A stretch of 64,000 bases of DNA from the NCBI GenBank assembly GCA_013397845.1, contig VZTG01003207.1, positions 175,439 through 239,438 on the forward strand, written 5' to 3'. Below are positions 36,201 through 48,092 of this stretch, piece after piece. Both the position numbers and the translations under genes were made by a program. The stretch is from Melanocharis versteri (Eukaryota; Chordata; Aves; Passeriformes; Melanocharitidae). The notes under the pieces are model-generated. The model did no database searches and was not told the origin of the DNA. It saw only the letters and a program-made list of their open reading frames with translations. The stretch's first letter is position 1; the number at the start of each line of letters is the position of its first letter.

Positions 36201-38109
36201 AAAGTTAAATTATTTTCATCTTTCTTAGTAATCAGAATAGATTTACTTTTCATTTAAAACACAAAATTTCCCTCTCAAAATATCTGAAGTAGTTACTGAA
36301 ATGTTTTCTTTACCAAAGCTTGCAAAGCCTCAAGATTATTAATAACATTTTGAATATAAAGAGGCACAACCTTGCTCCATACCAACAGAAAAAAAAAGCA
36401 GTGAAATTTTCACACAATGAAGCAATTAATTTTTAAGCTAGTATTTTCTATTAAAAATTCTCACATTTAAAAACCCAAAAAGGTTTTCAGTAACTCTAGA
36501 CACTGATGGGGGCAAAGAAAAAACAGACCCTACCCCCAGCTGGATGGCATTCCTCTCTTTGGGTGCAATGTGGTAACACTTGATTGACGCATCTGATCCA
36601 TTCCAAAACTCCAGGCGTTGTTTTAATCATCAATGGGTAGAATCCTATTCATTTTCACGGGGAAAAAAAAGAAAAACAGAAAAACAGAGTAGAATATGGA
36701 TACAGAACACAGAGCACTTCACATTTGTCTAGCAGATCCAGCTGATTTAGCTAGATCCACAATAGTCAACAGATTGAAGACTGAGTTGATGACAGAAACT
36801 TGCATCTACCAGCATAAGCCCCTTTTTCCCTTCCACCCTCTTTCTGCCATCTCAGCTCAACCCAGTCTCTCAACACAACCTGGAACATTAGTCCCACACC
36901 AAAGGAAATGAAATAGGAATAGGGAAAGGAGTGGGAAGAGATAAACCAGGGTAAATAGGGATAGCATGAAAAGCCCATTGGCATGCAACCAAGAGCCTGC
37001 ACAGGCCCTTGCTACAGCAGAAAACAGGAGATCGAGCACGTACAAGGAGACAGCGGGAGAACAGATGTGAGAAGAAGGTTCAAGTGTCCCTGGGCTCAGG
37101 GGGTAAGAAATGACAGTAGAGCACAGCAATGAGCCCCAGCACACACAGTGAGCTCAGTCTTCAGCAGCAGCACCAGGTGACCCGCTGGCTTGGTGTCTGC
37201 TGTGATAGGCATTTTCAGTATATCAATACTGATACTGTACAGTACGAGCAACGTCGTGTGAACCTTCCACATCAACTAAGGCTTCCCAGTCTGCCCATAA
37301 ATTTATCTGGCTATCAGCCAAACCCAGATCCACCAATACTAACCACTTTTGCTCTGAAATAAGCCTCCACTTACACTCTCGCAATGAACAGTCGCTGCTG
37401 TTTCATTTCAGCACTGATGAGAACTGCAAGCCCTAAGGACCCACAAACATAAGAGGCGGCACAATTCTAAAGGAATTTACCCGTTCCAGAAGCAGCAAGA
37501 AGGTGAGCATCTGACCCTTCCAGCTGGCTAGCCGACACATCAGGCCAGCCCACATCCCATTTAATCGAACCTGGAGTCTGGTACCACTAGAAGTGGAAAC
37601 CTGGCTGAATGGTCAGCAGGACATCAGGAAAATACTCCTGGTCTAGCTGACCAGCTGCCTGTTTGGGAAAATGAGCTGCACAAAGGTCTTCGGACACCCT
37701 GTTGTTCCTTGGTTGTTCCTTATATCTGTTCTGTGTTCTCAAGTCTCAGGAGGATTACCAGCAGAGAAGTGCTGGGTGAGGAAAAGTAGGAAAGGCAAGA
37801 ACAAGCTGATGCACTGCAAAGGGAAGGAAGCAGCAGGCTGAAGATGGGATTTTACAGCAGGAAAACTGGCTGCTAGAGTGTAGAGCAAAATCTGGGGGGA
37901 ATGGGAAGGGGCTGTTCACAGAAAGGAGGCAGGTGAAGGCTTGCTACCACAGGGAACAGGAAAGGCCTGTAGCCCTGGGCTGATAAATCAGAAATTGCTG
38001 CCCAAGTCTCACACCAGCCCCTAAAGCCTCTAGCACTGATTGGGGGGCTCAGCAACAAGCAGGATCTGCCACAAGTATGCCCACCCAACAGCTTCAGGTA
38101 GTCACTTAC

Positions 38110-38138
38110 GGTATCTCAGGTCCAGACCACTAAGTGCC
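38110..38138 (-). other. candidate 29-nt exon (weak)
   Basis: On the minus strand an acceptor GTCCTTATCATCAG precedes this block and a donor GTAAGTGAC follows. One frame is open (ALSGLDLRY), entered in phase 2. That phase would fit the exit phase of the candidate exon 43878-43929. The block is too short to carry weight on its own. Confidence 0.18.
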
Positions 38139-38399
38139 CTGATGATAAGGACACAGACCTTGAACTCCACATAACAGGTCACGTGGAACTCACACAATGA
38201 GAAGGATACGCTGCTTTGCCCAGCCTTGACAAGGACCACACAGCTGCAGCTCGTGCCTCCCTTAGGCTCCTCAGAGCCAGCGGCTGCATTCCCAGCCAGC
38301 CTGCCTTTGTAACCAACCCCCCGCCCGCCAGGAGGGCCTGAACCCTGCACCATCAGCAGTGAAAGCACAAACCTCCACCTCACGCTCTAAATAATTAAA

Positions 38400-41300
38400 C
38401 TCTGTGGGAGCATCAACAGACTCATAAAACTCTTACACAGACCAAGCCAGTCATTAATGGGGGTCAAAGATGAGCGCTCTATTTTTTTTAAGAGTGCTTT
38501 GATGCGTGGGGAGAGTGGTGAGAGGAGATCTTCATTACCCTTCTCCGGTACCTGATGAATTTCTCCTTTCCTGGCTATCAACACCTCCTACTTCCACCCG
38601 AACCCCACACTGCTGGCAATCATCTGGACAGCCAGAGACGACTGGAAGGTGTGTTTGGATGACATCTGTCCTAGCTGGTCACCTGCAAGTAGGGAAGCAA
38701 GGGGCCTCGCTGAGCAAAGCCAGGCTCTACCACAGGCTGGGCCGGTGCTTATTACAAGGTCTGGGTTTCCCCAGGGCCAGTGCAATGCTTAAAGTCATGC
38801 AAACCACAACCTCACACACCGTCTCCCCTACAGCAAGGCACGGAGCAGAGCACAAGGCAGTAAAATATGTCAGGATTATTAGCTTGGGCTCAGAGCCAGA
38901 GCTGGGAGCTGCCACAAGGGTAGGGAGGCTGCCTGCAGCCCTGCAGGTCAGCAGGAAGGAAGTGGAAGTCCCCTGACAGGCAAGGAGAGGCAGCACGCGG
39001 GAAAGGCAAGCCACAGTTGAGAAAAGGTCACAGAAACACTAGTCTGAGCCACCCCTTCTAGCCTTAAAATACATATATATACACAAACACATGTGAGCTT
39101 CTTGCTCCTGTGCTTTGTTCAGACATTTTAAGGAGAGGTCTGCTCTTTCCACTCTATCTGCATTCCCCCGATCCACACCAGCTCTGGAAATGGTTCTTTG
39201 GACTTTTCATCAATGAAAGCCCTGGGTGGAAAGAATGGAAAGCAGGCCGTTTTGGGGAAAGGTTCACCACAACATAGAAACGCCCCCAGCAGCAGGCAGG
39301 GGTGTAGGATGCTCTATCGGCAGCTCCAATTCCAGCTTCCACCAGTGTAGCCTCTGCCTGCTTTCTCTGCTGCATGTGCTTTGTGTGGAAGAGAGGCCCC
39401 AGACTGGAAGTAGCTCCAGGACTGCTGCTACTGTGCCAAAAAAGTGACTGGTGTAGCAAGGCCAGCTTCTATTGATTAATTATAAGTAGAAATGATAGAT
39501 GCCCCTTTTTTCAGGTCACTAGAAACCTTCTCCCAACAAGCCCCAATACTTGGACGTTCAGAGGGAAGTCAGGAGATTTACACACAACACCAGCACTCAT
39601 CTTTCCCATCATGGCAAAAGCAGCAGCTCTTACTTCCCTTATTCTTGGAAATAAGGGGGAAAATAGCTAGGACTCTTGAGCCTTGGCACCTCTTCCCTCT
39701 CACCCTTTGGCTACCAGAGCTACTGTTACTATTCAGGGCAGAAGCACTCCACAGGGCACACATTCCAGGGGGCTGAGCCATCCCACGTGGCCAGGCTCAA
39801 AATGGCAGACAGCGATGAATAGGATAATTAGAAAGTACAACTGCAACCGCAACATAAAAACAAGCAGCTTCTATTACAAGAAGCAGTTCTATGGCATGGT
39901 TAGATCCATCACCCCATATGCCGGGTTGTGGTGGTGCCTCAGGAGCCTGCTGCTATTATCTGTTTGCAATCACATTTCAGCCCGTCTTTCTGCTTAATGC
40001 TCGAAAAGCAAAGCTAATCAGATTCGCTCTCTCTTTCTGCTTAATGTCTCCAGCTCCCAAGCATGCTCTGTACTGCTTCAACTGATGTTCAAGTAACACT
40101 AGCCAGGAGCACGCAATGCAAAAGAAAATAAAATGGAATTACCTATAAATTTTAGTCCTTCTTTGCACCTATTTTGTCTAAAATTTCTACTACGCTTGAT
40201 CTTTGCAAACAAAAGTCAGGAAATTCCCATTTCCCCTTCTACGCCACACCCGGCTCCCACATGAGTTCCCTTCTTCAAACTGCTCCTCCAGTGGTATCTG
40301 GGCAATTAATTACAGCACAGACCTCTCAGGCTTCCCTCTTACTCTCTGGAATAGCTTTTTAAAATATTTCCTGGCTAGGAACCTCCAGATTAGGATGTCT
40401 TCTGCTGGCACTGTAATAGCCCCTCTTTGTTAATCTATCTGAAATGACCATCACATGCTCTCCTACTCCCTCTCCTTCCAGTACTATTTAATTACTGCAG
40501 TCCTACATGGGAACTCTAAGGTGCTCTCACTCAGCATTTCAGGTCTGAGGACAAGCAGGACCCCAAAAACAGCTGCTTCTTCTACTGCACTCCTTTGCAC
40601 TCCAAAGGGCAGCTGGAGCATTGCTGGAGTCAGCGACAATACCTTGATCTTTACTAGAGCAACCATCACAAGAGCAGATAAGCTACCCCCAGACAGGGCA
40701 GATTGCATGAAAATTCAGCAAAGTGATCCAGGAAGAGACCGGCTTACAGGAACACCTGTCATCATGAGCCAGAGGAGAAGAGTCACCCTTTACAAGCACA
40801 GTAGAAGATTTGCCAGAAGAACAACAAAAAAAAATCAGCAAGTATTTACATGAGAAGAGAAAGAGATGTAGGTGGAAGACAAATCTGTCAGGATACATAT
40901 CTCTAACCAGGAGGAGTGAAAAAAAGAGAGACTGCAGGGATGAAACCCCAGACAGCCCATGCATCTGTACACATCCCCCAGCTAATACCCACTACATCAA
41001 TCAGAACAATGGCAGCTCCAGAGAAGACCCCGATTATCCAAGCTCCTTCACTAACATCTTCCCCAGAGGCTGCATGCGTGTGCAAAGGAATGGAAAAAAC
41101 CCATACTTCTCAATGAGATACTTCCAGCATTTTCTATATTGTTCCCACTCTTACAAACGTGTCTTTAAAAAAAATATTGCAGCTGGCTTATAAATGTGTC
41201 AGTTTTAAAAAAAACCCAAACACAGCCTTGAAAACAAAGACACTTTGTACTCACCATATCCAGTGGCATCATTATTTAATATCAATGCACTGATTCTTTC

Positions 41301-42416
41301 CTTTATTCACTCCATCCTTGGAACACAAACCCACTGTAACAGCCACCCAGTGTATAATCTTACCATGCAACACGACACAACCCTACAATAACCTTTCTTT
41401 TGCCATGTCTTCAACTACCAATGAGAAGAATTTAGCTTTAAATGCTTCAAAAACCCAACCCAACCAACTACAGTACAGCATGAAACAAATCTCTAACTCT
41501 CAAAGCTGGAGCGAATTCCCTCATCCCTCCCTACGACTTTCTTTACCTGAAAATGGCTGCACAAACATTTCTAATTTGTGCACCGCACCAATTGCAACCT
41601 GCCCCTCCTGCCAAGTACAGCTGCTGGGTCAGTCCACACATGCACAGGCTCACTGCATCCTGCTGCCTCTGGCACACTGCTCTTCACTGACATCATCTCC
41701 ATCTCCATGCTGTAGAAAATTCACCAGACAGGCACTGTTTCTGCTCCTTTAGCCATAAGGCAATTGCTGTAGGCCAACAGAAGCCTCCATCTCATCTCCA
41801 AACGCACACTCCGACCTGCACTGTGCTCCTGCTAAGCAGATGCTTGGGCACGTGTCGCGTTGGACACACATCCTCTCACAGCCAGCACGGACTAATGCAG
41901 ATACACCAATACATCAGTGGCAAAGCCGAGGCAGAAACACCGTCCCTGCCAGTTAGCAGAAGCAAAGTCTGCCTTGGCCAGTTCCCATGGAGCCTGAGCT
42001 TCATCTAACCTGGGCTTCATCACATCCCTGGAGCAAGATGGCATTGTTCCACAATACCACAGCAATGTCCCACAGGGCCTTCTCAATTTCTGCTAGTGTC
42101 TGAAAATTAGTTGGGCAGTAGCACCTGGAACAACTACAAACCACAGTTCAGAGATGCAGACTTCCTCCTGGTGCCGTGGTACCCAGCTCCAGGCCTGGCT
42201 CACCACAGCATGCAGAAAATTCTCCAGACGTTTCCTCCCCTTGTCATTTACCCCAAACCACCTGGTCCCACCAGCTCCAGGGTCTCGGTCCAAACAGACG
42301 CCATCACCAGGTTTGAGGAAGGTCTTCTGCGAGCATGGCCTACAGCTATCCCACCAGGCAGCTTCCTTTTGACCTCGCATCAAGAATGATAACAGCTACT
42401 ATTTTTTGAGCCCGTT
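38400..42416. other. noncoding stretch
   Basis: No gene is supported. The word TCTTTCTGCTTAATG occurs twice (about 39985 and 40032), 47 bases apart. A strong minus-strand donor (GGATATG|GTGAGTAC, about 41249) follows an open frame reading ILNNDATGYG, but no acceptor with a pyrimidine tract lies upstream, so it is not called as an exon. Confidence 0.4.
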
Positions 42417-42461
42417 AATAATAATAATACATGAGCCTAATAATAATAATTCTTAGGCTCA
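42417..42461 (+). repeat. (TAA)n runs with a 9-bp inverted repeat
   Basis: TGAGCCTAA (42432-42440) and its exact complement TTAGGCTCA (42453-42461) flank a TAATAATAATTC spacer. This would give a hairpin with a nine-pair stem and a 12-base loop. A preceding (TAA)n run and a GAGCCC word suggest local duplication and inversion of the same unit. Confidence 0.6.
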
Positions 42462-43158
42462 CAGCAATGGGCTCTCAGGAACTACGGTATGTCTCTGATT
42501 GTAGAGGCAGCGAAACTCAACCTTCCCCTTTTTTTCCCCCTTTTGAAAATACTTCTTGGGAATGAAGTCAGCATCGGGAGGCACCGGAGTATATCTGAGG
42601 GAAAGAAGAGGTGCAGGGAGGAAGGGAGGGATCTGAAAACGAAGGCTGAGGGCGAGGCTTCACATTACAACTCAACCAGGCTAATAGGTCACTGCTGCCA
42701 AAAAAGGGGGGCCCCATTTTCACCTTTCTTTCACTCCTTACCTTTCACTGCTGGCAAAACAAATCTCGCCCCTCCTTAGCGGCAGCTCTGATACGAGCCC
42801 AAACCTGGTGAACAGGTTCAGCTCCCTGTCTCAGGAGAAAACAATTCACTTTTTTACAGTTTTGGGCAAGTCAGCTTTCTGAAAGCTGAACAAGCTGTAT
42901 CCACAAGGCAAGGAATATGGCCACAGAGCCAGGAGCAAGGCATGATCACCCCTTCAAGGAGGAGCAAGTGCTTAGGTTGGGTCAGCCACAGCAAGAAAAT
43001 CCATCCTAACCCACGAGAAACTGCAGTTTCATCCAGCAAGGATACTGGTCAGCACAAAACAAGTGGCCTAGCTGAAAAGCCTGCAATAGAGGTGTTTGCT
43101 AATAATCTTAAAACAGGTAGTTTTATCTATTATTAAGGTGTCCTTACCAGTAGCATTT

Positions 43159-43308
43159 ATGAAGGCAGCCATGCAGATAAAAAACAACACTAAAACTGAG
43201 CAGATCCAAACTAGACAGAAATACGAGAGGTACTGCAAGATTTCCAATAATAATCTTCCTATTTCTAAATTGTACTCTGTTATTATCAAACAAGATGGCT
43301 GCCTTCAT
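43159..43308. repeat. 14-bp perfect inverted repeat containing YY1-like sites
   Basis: ATGAAGGCAGCCAT (43159-43172) is the exact reverse complement of ATGGCTGCCTTCAT (43295-43308), with 122 bases of AT-rich DNA between. The right copy sits in CAAGATGGCTGCC, a near-perfect YY1 site. The left copy carries the same core facing the other way. A 14-base perfect match at this distance is unlikely by chance. Confidence 0.6.
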
Positions 43309-43877
43309 CACTATGTTAAAGAAATGTCTGTTTTCATTACAAACTTAACAGTTAGTTTCAGGGTGCATTTTTCTTTTCCCATTAGCTTCTACATCATCAG
43401 ACGAACAAAAATAATGCTTTTCTTTTATTAAAAAAACCCAAGCCCATATTAACTCCACTGTCTTTATTTCTCTCCACCTCCTCTGCTCAATTACTGGAAG
43501 CAATTTACAGACAATAAATGTAACTTCACAGCTGCCTGTATGAAGTATTCCCTTCATTTTATAGATGAGGTTACAGGCTATACAGAAATTAATATCAGCA
43601 AGGTCTACTTCAAAGCTGGATAAGCAAGAGGAACAGATGCACTCTTAAAGAATACAGATCACGACTGTACTCTAGTAAAACAAGTAATAAAGAATTAAGA
43701 ATGTTGCCAGTTGGATATAAATTCTTTGAATGGATCTGCTTAAACACAGTAACAAACAAAAGCTTGCTTTGAGGTTTTGGTTGGGTTTATTCTGTTATTA
43801 TTAGGAACAACATCATGAGATTTCAGATGTACCACTCACAGGCTCGCTTTACGAGTAAACACTGCTTAACTGCTTAC

Positions 43878-43929
43878 CTCATGGACTCAAAGAGGGTCTC
43901 TTCCCAGCTGGTGCACGGCCACCAGGAAT
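43878..43929 (-). other. candidate 52-nt exon, possible start codon
   Basis: On the minus strand TTTCTAGCTGCAG precedes the block and a near-ideal donor GAG|GTAAGCAG follows. An ATG lies five bases before the donor (CCATGAG). If this were the second exon of the gene starting at 47.9 kb, translation might begin here and exit in phase 2. Another frame through the block is open (SWWPCTSWEETLFESM). The pyrimidine tract is only fair. Confidence 0.25.
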
Positions 43930-44875
43930 CTGCAGCTAGAAACTCTGTATGTAATTTTAATCGATACAGCTAAGCAAGCCAGGAGAGAGTCCAGCGTTTT
44001 CTGACATAGCCTCATGGGCTTTGGCAGGGCTAGGAGGAGCAAGAACCGGTGTCTGTTGTTATAATTGCCAGCCGTGACTGTGAAAAAGCACTGGGAGCAG
44101 CAACACTAAAGGGGAAAAAAAAAATCCAAAGGTGCAGTTTTGTGCAGGCACTCTTCTGATGATAACTGCTCCTTAAGGCTTAATAAAATGCACAGCCAAC
44201 TTGTCTTCTTCCACACATTATCAGAGCTCAGAAACAGCACCTGAGTCTCGTTACACAACTCAGCAGGCACAGCTTCTCTTAGGAAGCAACCACCACTGGC
44301 ATGCAAGTACCCCAAAGGCTGAGTCATCTCAACAGGCCCTTCAAGGCAAAATAATCCTATTAAGAATTGGTGTGTTGGTATTGAAGGCAAAAAGGAGTGT
44401 TAATTTTGGCAGTTAATTACACTGCTTCCACTCCATCCATTTTCTACCAAACCTACCATCTGTAGGTTAGTAAATTCACCACGCTCCTCCATCCGCCCCC
44501 AAGGTCCTTTCCTGACACCTTCCCCTCTTTAGCCAGAAACTGCCCATCATTTCCTTATCCCTGACTAACACAAACTAGTACTGGTACAATCACAGAGCTT
44601 GAAAAACTAATTTAGGACTTAGGCCTTCATTTCCAGCCTGCATACAAATTCCTCCACCTGAGCACAGGCTACAGCACTCCCCCCTCTCCTTAACTCTTCC
44701 AAAGGGATGGACTGAGAAAGAAACCAGTGGCTTAGGTTGAGAATTTTATTTCTGAGACTAGTAGGTCTGTTGTGGAGACTGATCCACTGATATTTTTCTA
44801 ATATAAGAAACATATAAAATGCCTAGAATTTGATATCTGCTTTTTAATTAAATTGAAATAAGTAAATCACAGCCT

Positions 44876-44889
44876 GTTGCCATGGAGAA
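44876..44889 (+). promoter_or_regulatory. second X-box-like motif GTTGCCATGGAGAA
   Basis: The left RFX half-site is intact (GTTGCC) and the right half is degenerate (GGAGAA). It shares the first 11 bases with the X-box at 10811-10824. It lies about 3 kb downstream of the 48 kb promoter on the gene's strand sense. Confidence 0.35.
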
Positions 44890-46728
44890 TGAACAGACAC
44901 AGCCTCTTGACTCCAGGGCAGGATCAAGCAGGAGAGGCAGACAAGGCTGTGAAATTAAAAACACCTATTTTAAAGCAAATGGTCTTGATAATTAGCAAAA
45001 AACGTGGCATAGGGAAATAATATAACCATATGGCAGGAAGTGGTTTTCAAGGTGAACTACAAAGCCGTTTTAAATAAATGAATAAACTGCTGGAGCTGCT
45101 GGGTCACCCACAGAATCATATATGCAGGATTAAACGTGATTTGAAAAATACACCGAAAAATAGCAATTAGCTCTTCTTTCACTTTCCTGCCTATAGCCTG
45201 AATCTGTGCCTATTCTTAATTTTAAGGACTTGTTTCAAGCAATTAATGCTTGCACCTATTTGCAGTTACCAGAGAGTCATCAAATTCAGACATTTTCAAA
45301 AGCCTTGCAGTTTACCCTGAAGCTAGAAGCAAGTTTATGGGACATAAAACCTTTTATCTCTTATTCAGCGTCATCACACAATCCCGGTCAGGTCATCAGA
45401 CACCAATAATCATCCCTGAATCTGTGCATCCTTCTTATGACTTCCATGACAAAGTGACTTTGGAGGGAATTTGCCCTCCACATACCATGTGCCCGATCCC
45501 GTGCTACACCTCTCAGGAAGCACAGCTCAGAGAGAGTCAAAAGGTAACTCTGGTCCTCAGTGGGAGGCCGACAGCGCATCCACACTTGGCTGGTGGGCAA
45601 GAGCCTTGCACACTTCCCTCCCAGTTTGCCTGGAGAACAGGACATCAAAATATTGCACCCCTTTTAAGATATTTCTGCTTTGCTTGGACCTAAAAAGGCC
45701 GCAGCAAGGAAACTCCCTCATCACCTTTTTGAGCCCAGCCAGGGCAAATCTGAGCAAGACTGTCTAACAATTTCCAGTGAGCATGTGGCCAAAGTGCATC
45801 AAATTCACAACAGCTTAAAATACTTGAAATAAATTGTACCTGATGACTCAGTTTCAAAAATGTGCTGTACATTCTTTTAAAGGGAAGGGACAGATGAACT
45901 AACTTTCACTTTAAACCTCCCATCCACTCTAGAGAAAAAGCCAAGCTTTTCTCCTATTCCATGAAGACACAAGTTGTCAGCCACAATCATTTAGTCTTCC
46001 ACAGCAGGTAATGACCCATATGAAACAAACTCTCAGGGTCTCAGATCAGACCCTTGTGACACAGTTAGTTGGTTACATTAAAAACCAGTCACATTCTCAG
46101 CCCTCAGCAGCACAACCTGAGCTGGCCATTGACAAGTTACATTCTGTTTTCCACCATGACCAAGAAACACCCGCAAAGTGAGGAGAGCTGGGACAGAAAT
46201 CTTGGGAAAAGAAGGAGTTGTGGGAAAATGCACAATTAAAATTAGTATTCTCTGTTTTCACAGTTTTGGAACATTTGCTGCTTTAACTGAAGCCACACTG
46301 CTTAAGATGTTTGGCTTCCATTAAAAATAAACTCCAGGTCCAAGTCTGCATGAAGATAGGCATAAACTTGCAAATCTGGTTCACCCTGAAGGACACCAAT
46401 TCCTTAAAAATGCTGGGGTGGGGGCAGCACATGTGGGCTAATTCATAGTCTTTGAACAGTCGACACTAACAGCAGTACCTCCCCAACCTCTTTGCTCATG
46501 CACTCCATTTCTTTCCAAACCGTGCAGCGAGAGGAGCTGTGAAACACCTCAGGACACTTCAGCTGCACTGGAAGGTGCTACACACCCTTGGCTTCCTCAC
46601 TGCCTACCACCTTCCCTGGCATGCCAATAGTTTCCTACTGCCTGAACCACAGTCCTGCAATACCACCCAAACACAAAGGGCATTGCCAGAAACTGTTTCC
46701 GCCCTCACAGGGACCTGGCACATAGAGG
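44890..46728. other. noncoding stretch
   Basis: No gene is supported here. Frames around 45250-45760 on both strands lack domains and splice boundaries. Confidence 0.45.
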
Positions 46729-46742
46729 GCAGCAGGTGGCTT
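46729..46742 (+). promoter_or_regulatory. CTCF-like core, forward orientation
   Basis: GCAGCAGGTGGCTT matches the CTCF core CCASYAGRKGGC except for its first base. It lies about 1.2 kb downstream of the 47.9 kb first exon. A second, oppositely oriented core is at 55654-55668. Confidence 0.3.
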
Positions 46743-47051
46743 GTTTCTCCTCACCTCGTGGTTCTACTTATGTTTAATTTTGACTTAAACAGAAGAGATT
46801 TAACACAACTATAAAGGCTGGCCAAGCATCTCCGTTTGAAAGAGAACTGCGTTTTCTTCTCCGTCCCCACAAGCCAAGATAATCACGCAGAGGAAGACTC
46901 CCTCCCAGAGACACTCCCAGTCGGACAGAGCTAAGGTTTAGGGGCGCTTCCGTTAAAACTCAAGCCAGTGGCCACTTGGCATATGAAGGAAGATGTTAAC
47001 CATGCCTAGAAGAGATTATTTTCATATCATAGCATATTGAGTCACAAGCTA

Positions 47052-47112
47052 AAAATAAAATTAAAAAAAAAAAACCAAAACGTAAACAACAACCAAAAAC
47101 AAACAAAAAACC
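47052..47112 (+). repeat. A-rich low-complexity tract
   Basis: AAATAAAATTAAAA, then ACCAAAAC and AAACAAACAAAAAACC words. It is typical avian low-complexity DNA with no terminal structure suggesting a retroposon. Confidence 0.75.
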
Positions 47113-47645
47113 CCACACCATCCCTCACACTGTTCCCTTCAGCAGCATCGAACTGAACCACACACACAGCAGAGGGGCCAAGCACCCTTCCCAGGCTGTC
47201 CACAGCTCCTCATTCCCATCACCCGTGCCACCGCGTCAGCTCCCTGCAAGCCCCTCCTGCATCCCCAGCAAACGCACCCGGGACCCCTTCAAGCCCCACA
47301 ACCCGGGGAGAAGGCTTCCCAAACAAGCCGAGGCTTCAGCCGCCAGCCTTGCTGGGGTATTTTTCCCCCGGCGGCGCGGCTGCCCGGGCTCCCAGCGGGA
47401 CTTCCCAGCCCTGAACCTGGGCGGCCCGAGGAGCGTGTGGCACACGTGCGCGCCCGCCACTGTCAACAACTTCCAGCCGCTGTCCCGGTGGGCAAGCCCC
47501 GGTGGGCGGGGGGCTGCCCACCACCCCGGCAGTAATCCGGCTTGGGAAAGGACGCTCGTAAGCAGGACAGCGCTTGAACAAAAATAAAGATCACCTTAAT
47601 AATACCCTTAACAGCCAGAAAGGTCACGACGCGGAGGTCCATCAA

Positions 47646-47686
47646 GGGGGAGGGGAGGGAGACGGGGAGGGGAAGGAGGGGGGCGG
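47646..47686 (+). other. G-quadruplex motif in promoter island
   Basis: At least five runs of three to six G are separated by loops of one to five bases. In the transcribed minus strand this is a C-rich stretch just inside intron 1, about 230-270 bases downstream of the first-exon donor. Such motifs are common near CpG-island start sites. Confidence 0.55.
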
Positions 47687-47919
47687 CAACGCACAAACCC
47701 CCCACGGTTTTAACTGTTTGACTGCCGTAAAAAATGGAATAACATGAAGAAACTGGAGACTACCGAGACGGACAGACCCCCACGCTGCCCGAGCCCCCGC
47801 TCGCCCTTCACACGCGGGAAGGCGGCGGAGGGACCCGGGGGAGGGAGTGGAAAACAAATAACACCCCCAGCAAACGCCGCCCACGCGGGGTCACACTCGC
47901 AGCCCCCGCCGTCGCTTAC

Positions 47920-47970
47920 CTGCGCGGGCCGGCGGCCCTCAGGGTCCCATGGCAGCCCCGTCCCGCCCCG
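47920..47970 (-). other. 5' untranslated first exon of an unidentified minus-strand gene (visible part)
   Basis: Reading the minus strand, GC-rich sequence ends at CCGCGCAG|GTAAGCG, a near-consensus donor, inside the CpG island. No acceptor lies upstream, so it is a first exon. Its 5' part disappears into the gap at 47971-48035, and the start site is probably in or just beyond the gap, near the M-box at 48084. The only ATG visible opens a three-codon ORF, so this portion is untranslated. The gene body would run to lower coordinates with large introns. I cannot name the gene. Confidence 0.55.
47939..47950 (-). CDS. three-codon upstream ORF (Met-Gly-Pro-stop)
   Basis: In the candidate first exon the minus strand reads GCTGCCATGG followed by GACCCTGA. 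This is an ATG in near-ideal Kozak context (GCCATGG) closed by a stop after two further codons. Minimal uORFs in strong context usually reduce initiation at downstream starts. The reading is direct; its use depends on the exon being transcribed. Confidence 0.4.
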   Translation of the reverse strand: MGP

Positions 47971-48035
47971 NNNNNNNNNNNNNNNNNNNNNNNNNNNNNN
48001 NNNNNNNNNNNNNNNNNNNNNNNNNNNNNNNNNNN
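47971..48035. other. assembly gap (65 N)
   Basis: Sixty-five unknown bases interrupt the GC-rich core of the CpG island, and a further single N occurs at 48228 in a GGC run. Sequencing dropout in GC-rich avian promoters is common. The gap probably hides part of the first exon and the transcription start. Confidence 0.95.
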
Positions 48036-48083
48036 GTCTTTGTTGCGCGGAGGGGAACGGGAACGGGAGCGGGTCCTGTCAGC

Positions 48084-48092
48084 TCATGTGAC
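48084..48092. promoter_or_regulatory. M-box/E-box TCATGTGAC
   Basis: TCATGTGAC (complement GTCACATGA) matches the M-box bound by MITF/TFE-family bHLH-zip factors and is also compatible with USF. It lies about 165 bases upstream of the first-exon donor and directly beside the gap, a usual position for a core-proximal element. Confidence 0.45.

Noticed and set aside
41249..41300. Possible minus-strand exon ending ILNNDATGYG before a strong GTGAGTAC donor
   Set aside because: The peptide recalls a PDZ-type start, but no acceptor with a pyrimidine tract exists upstream and a stop lies close by.
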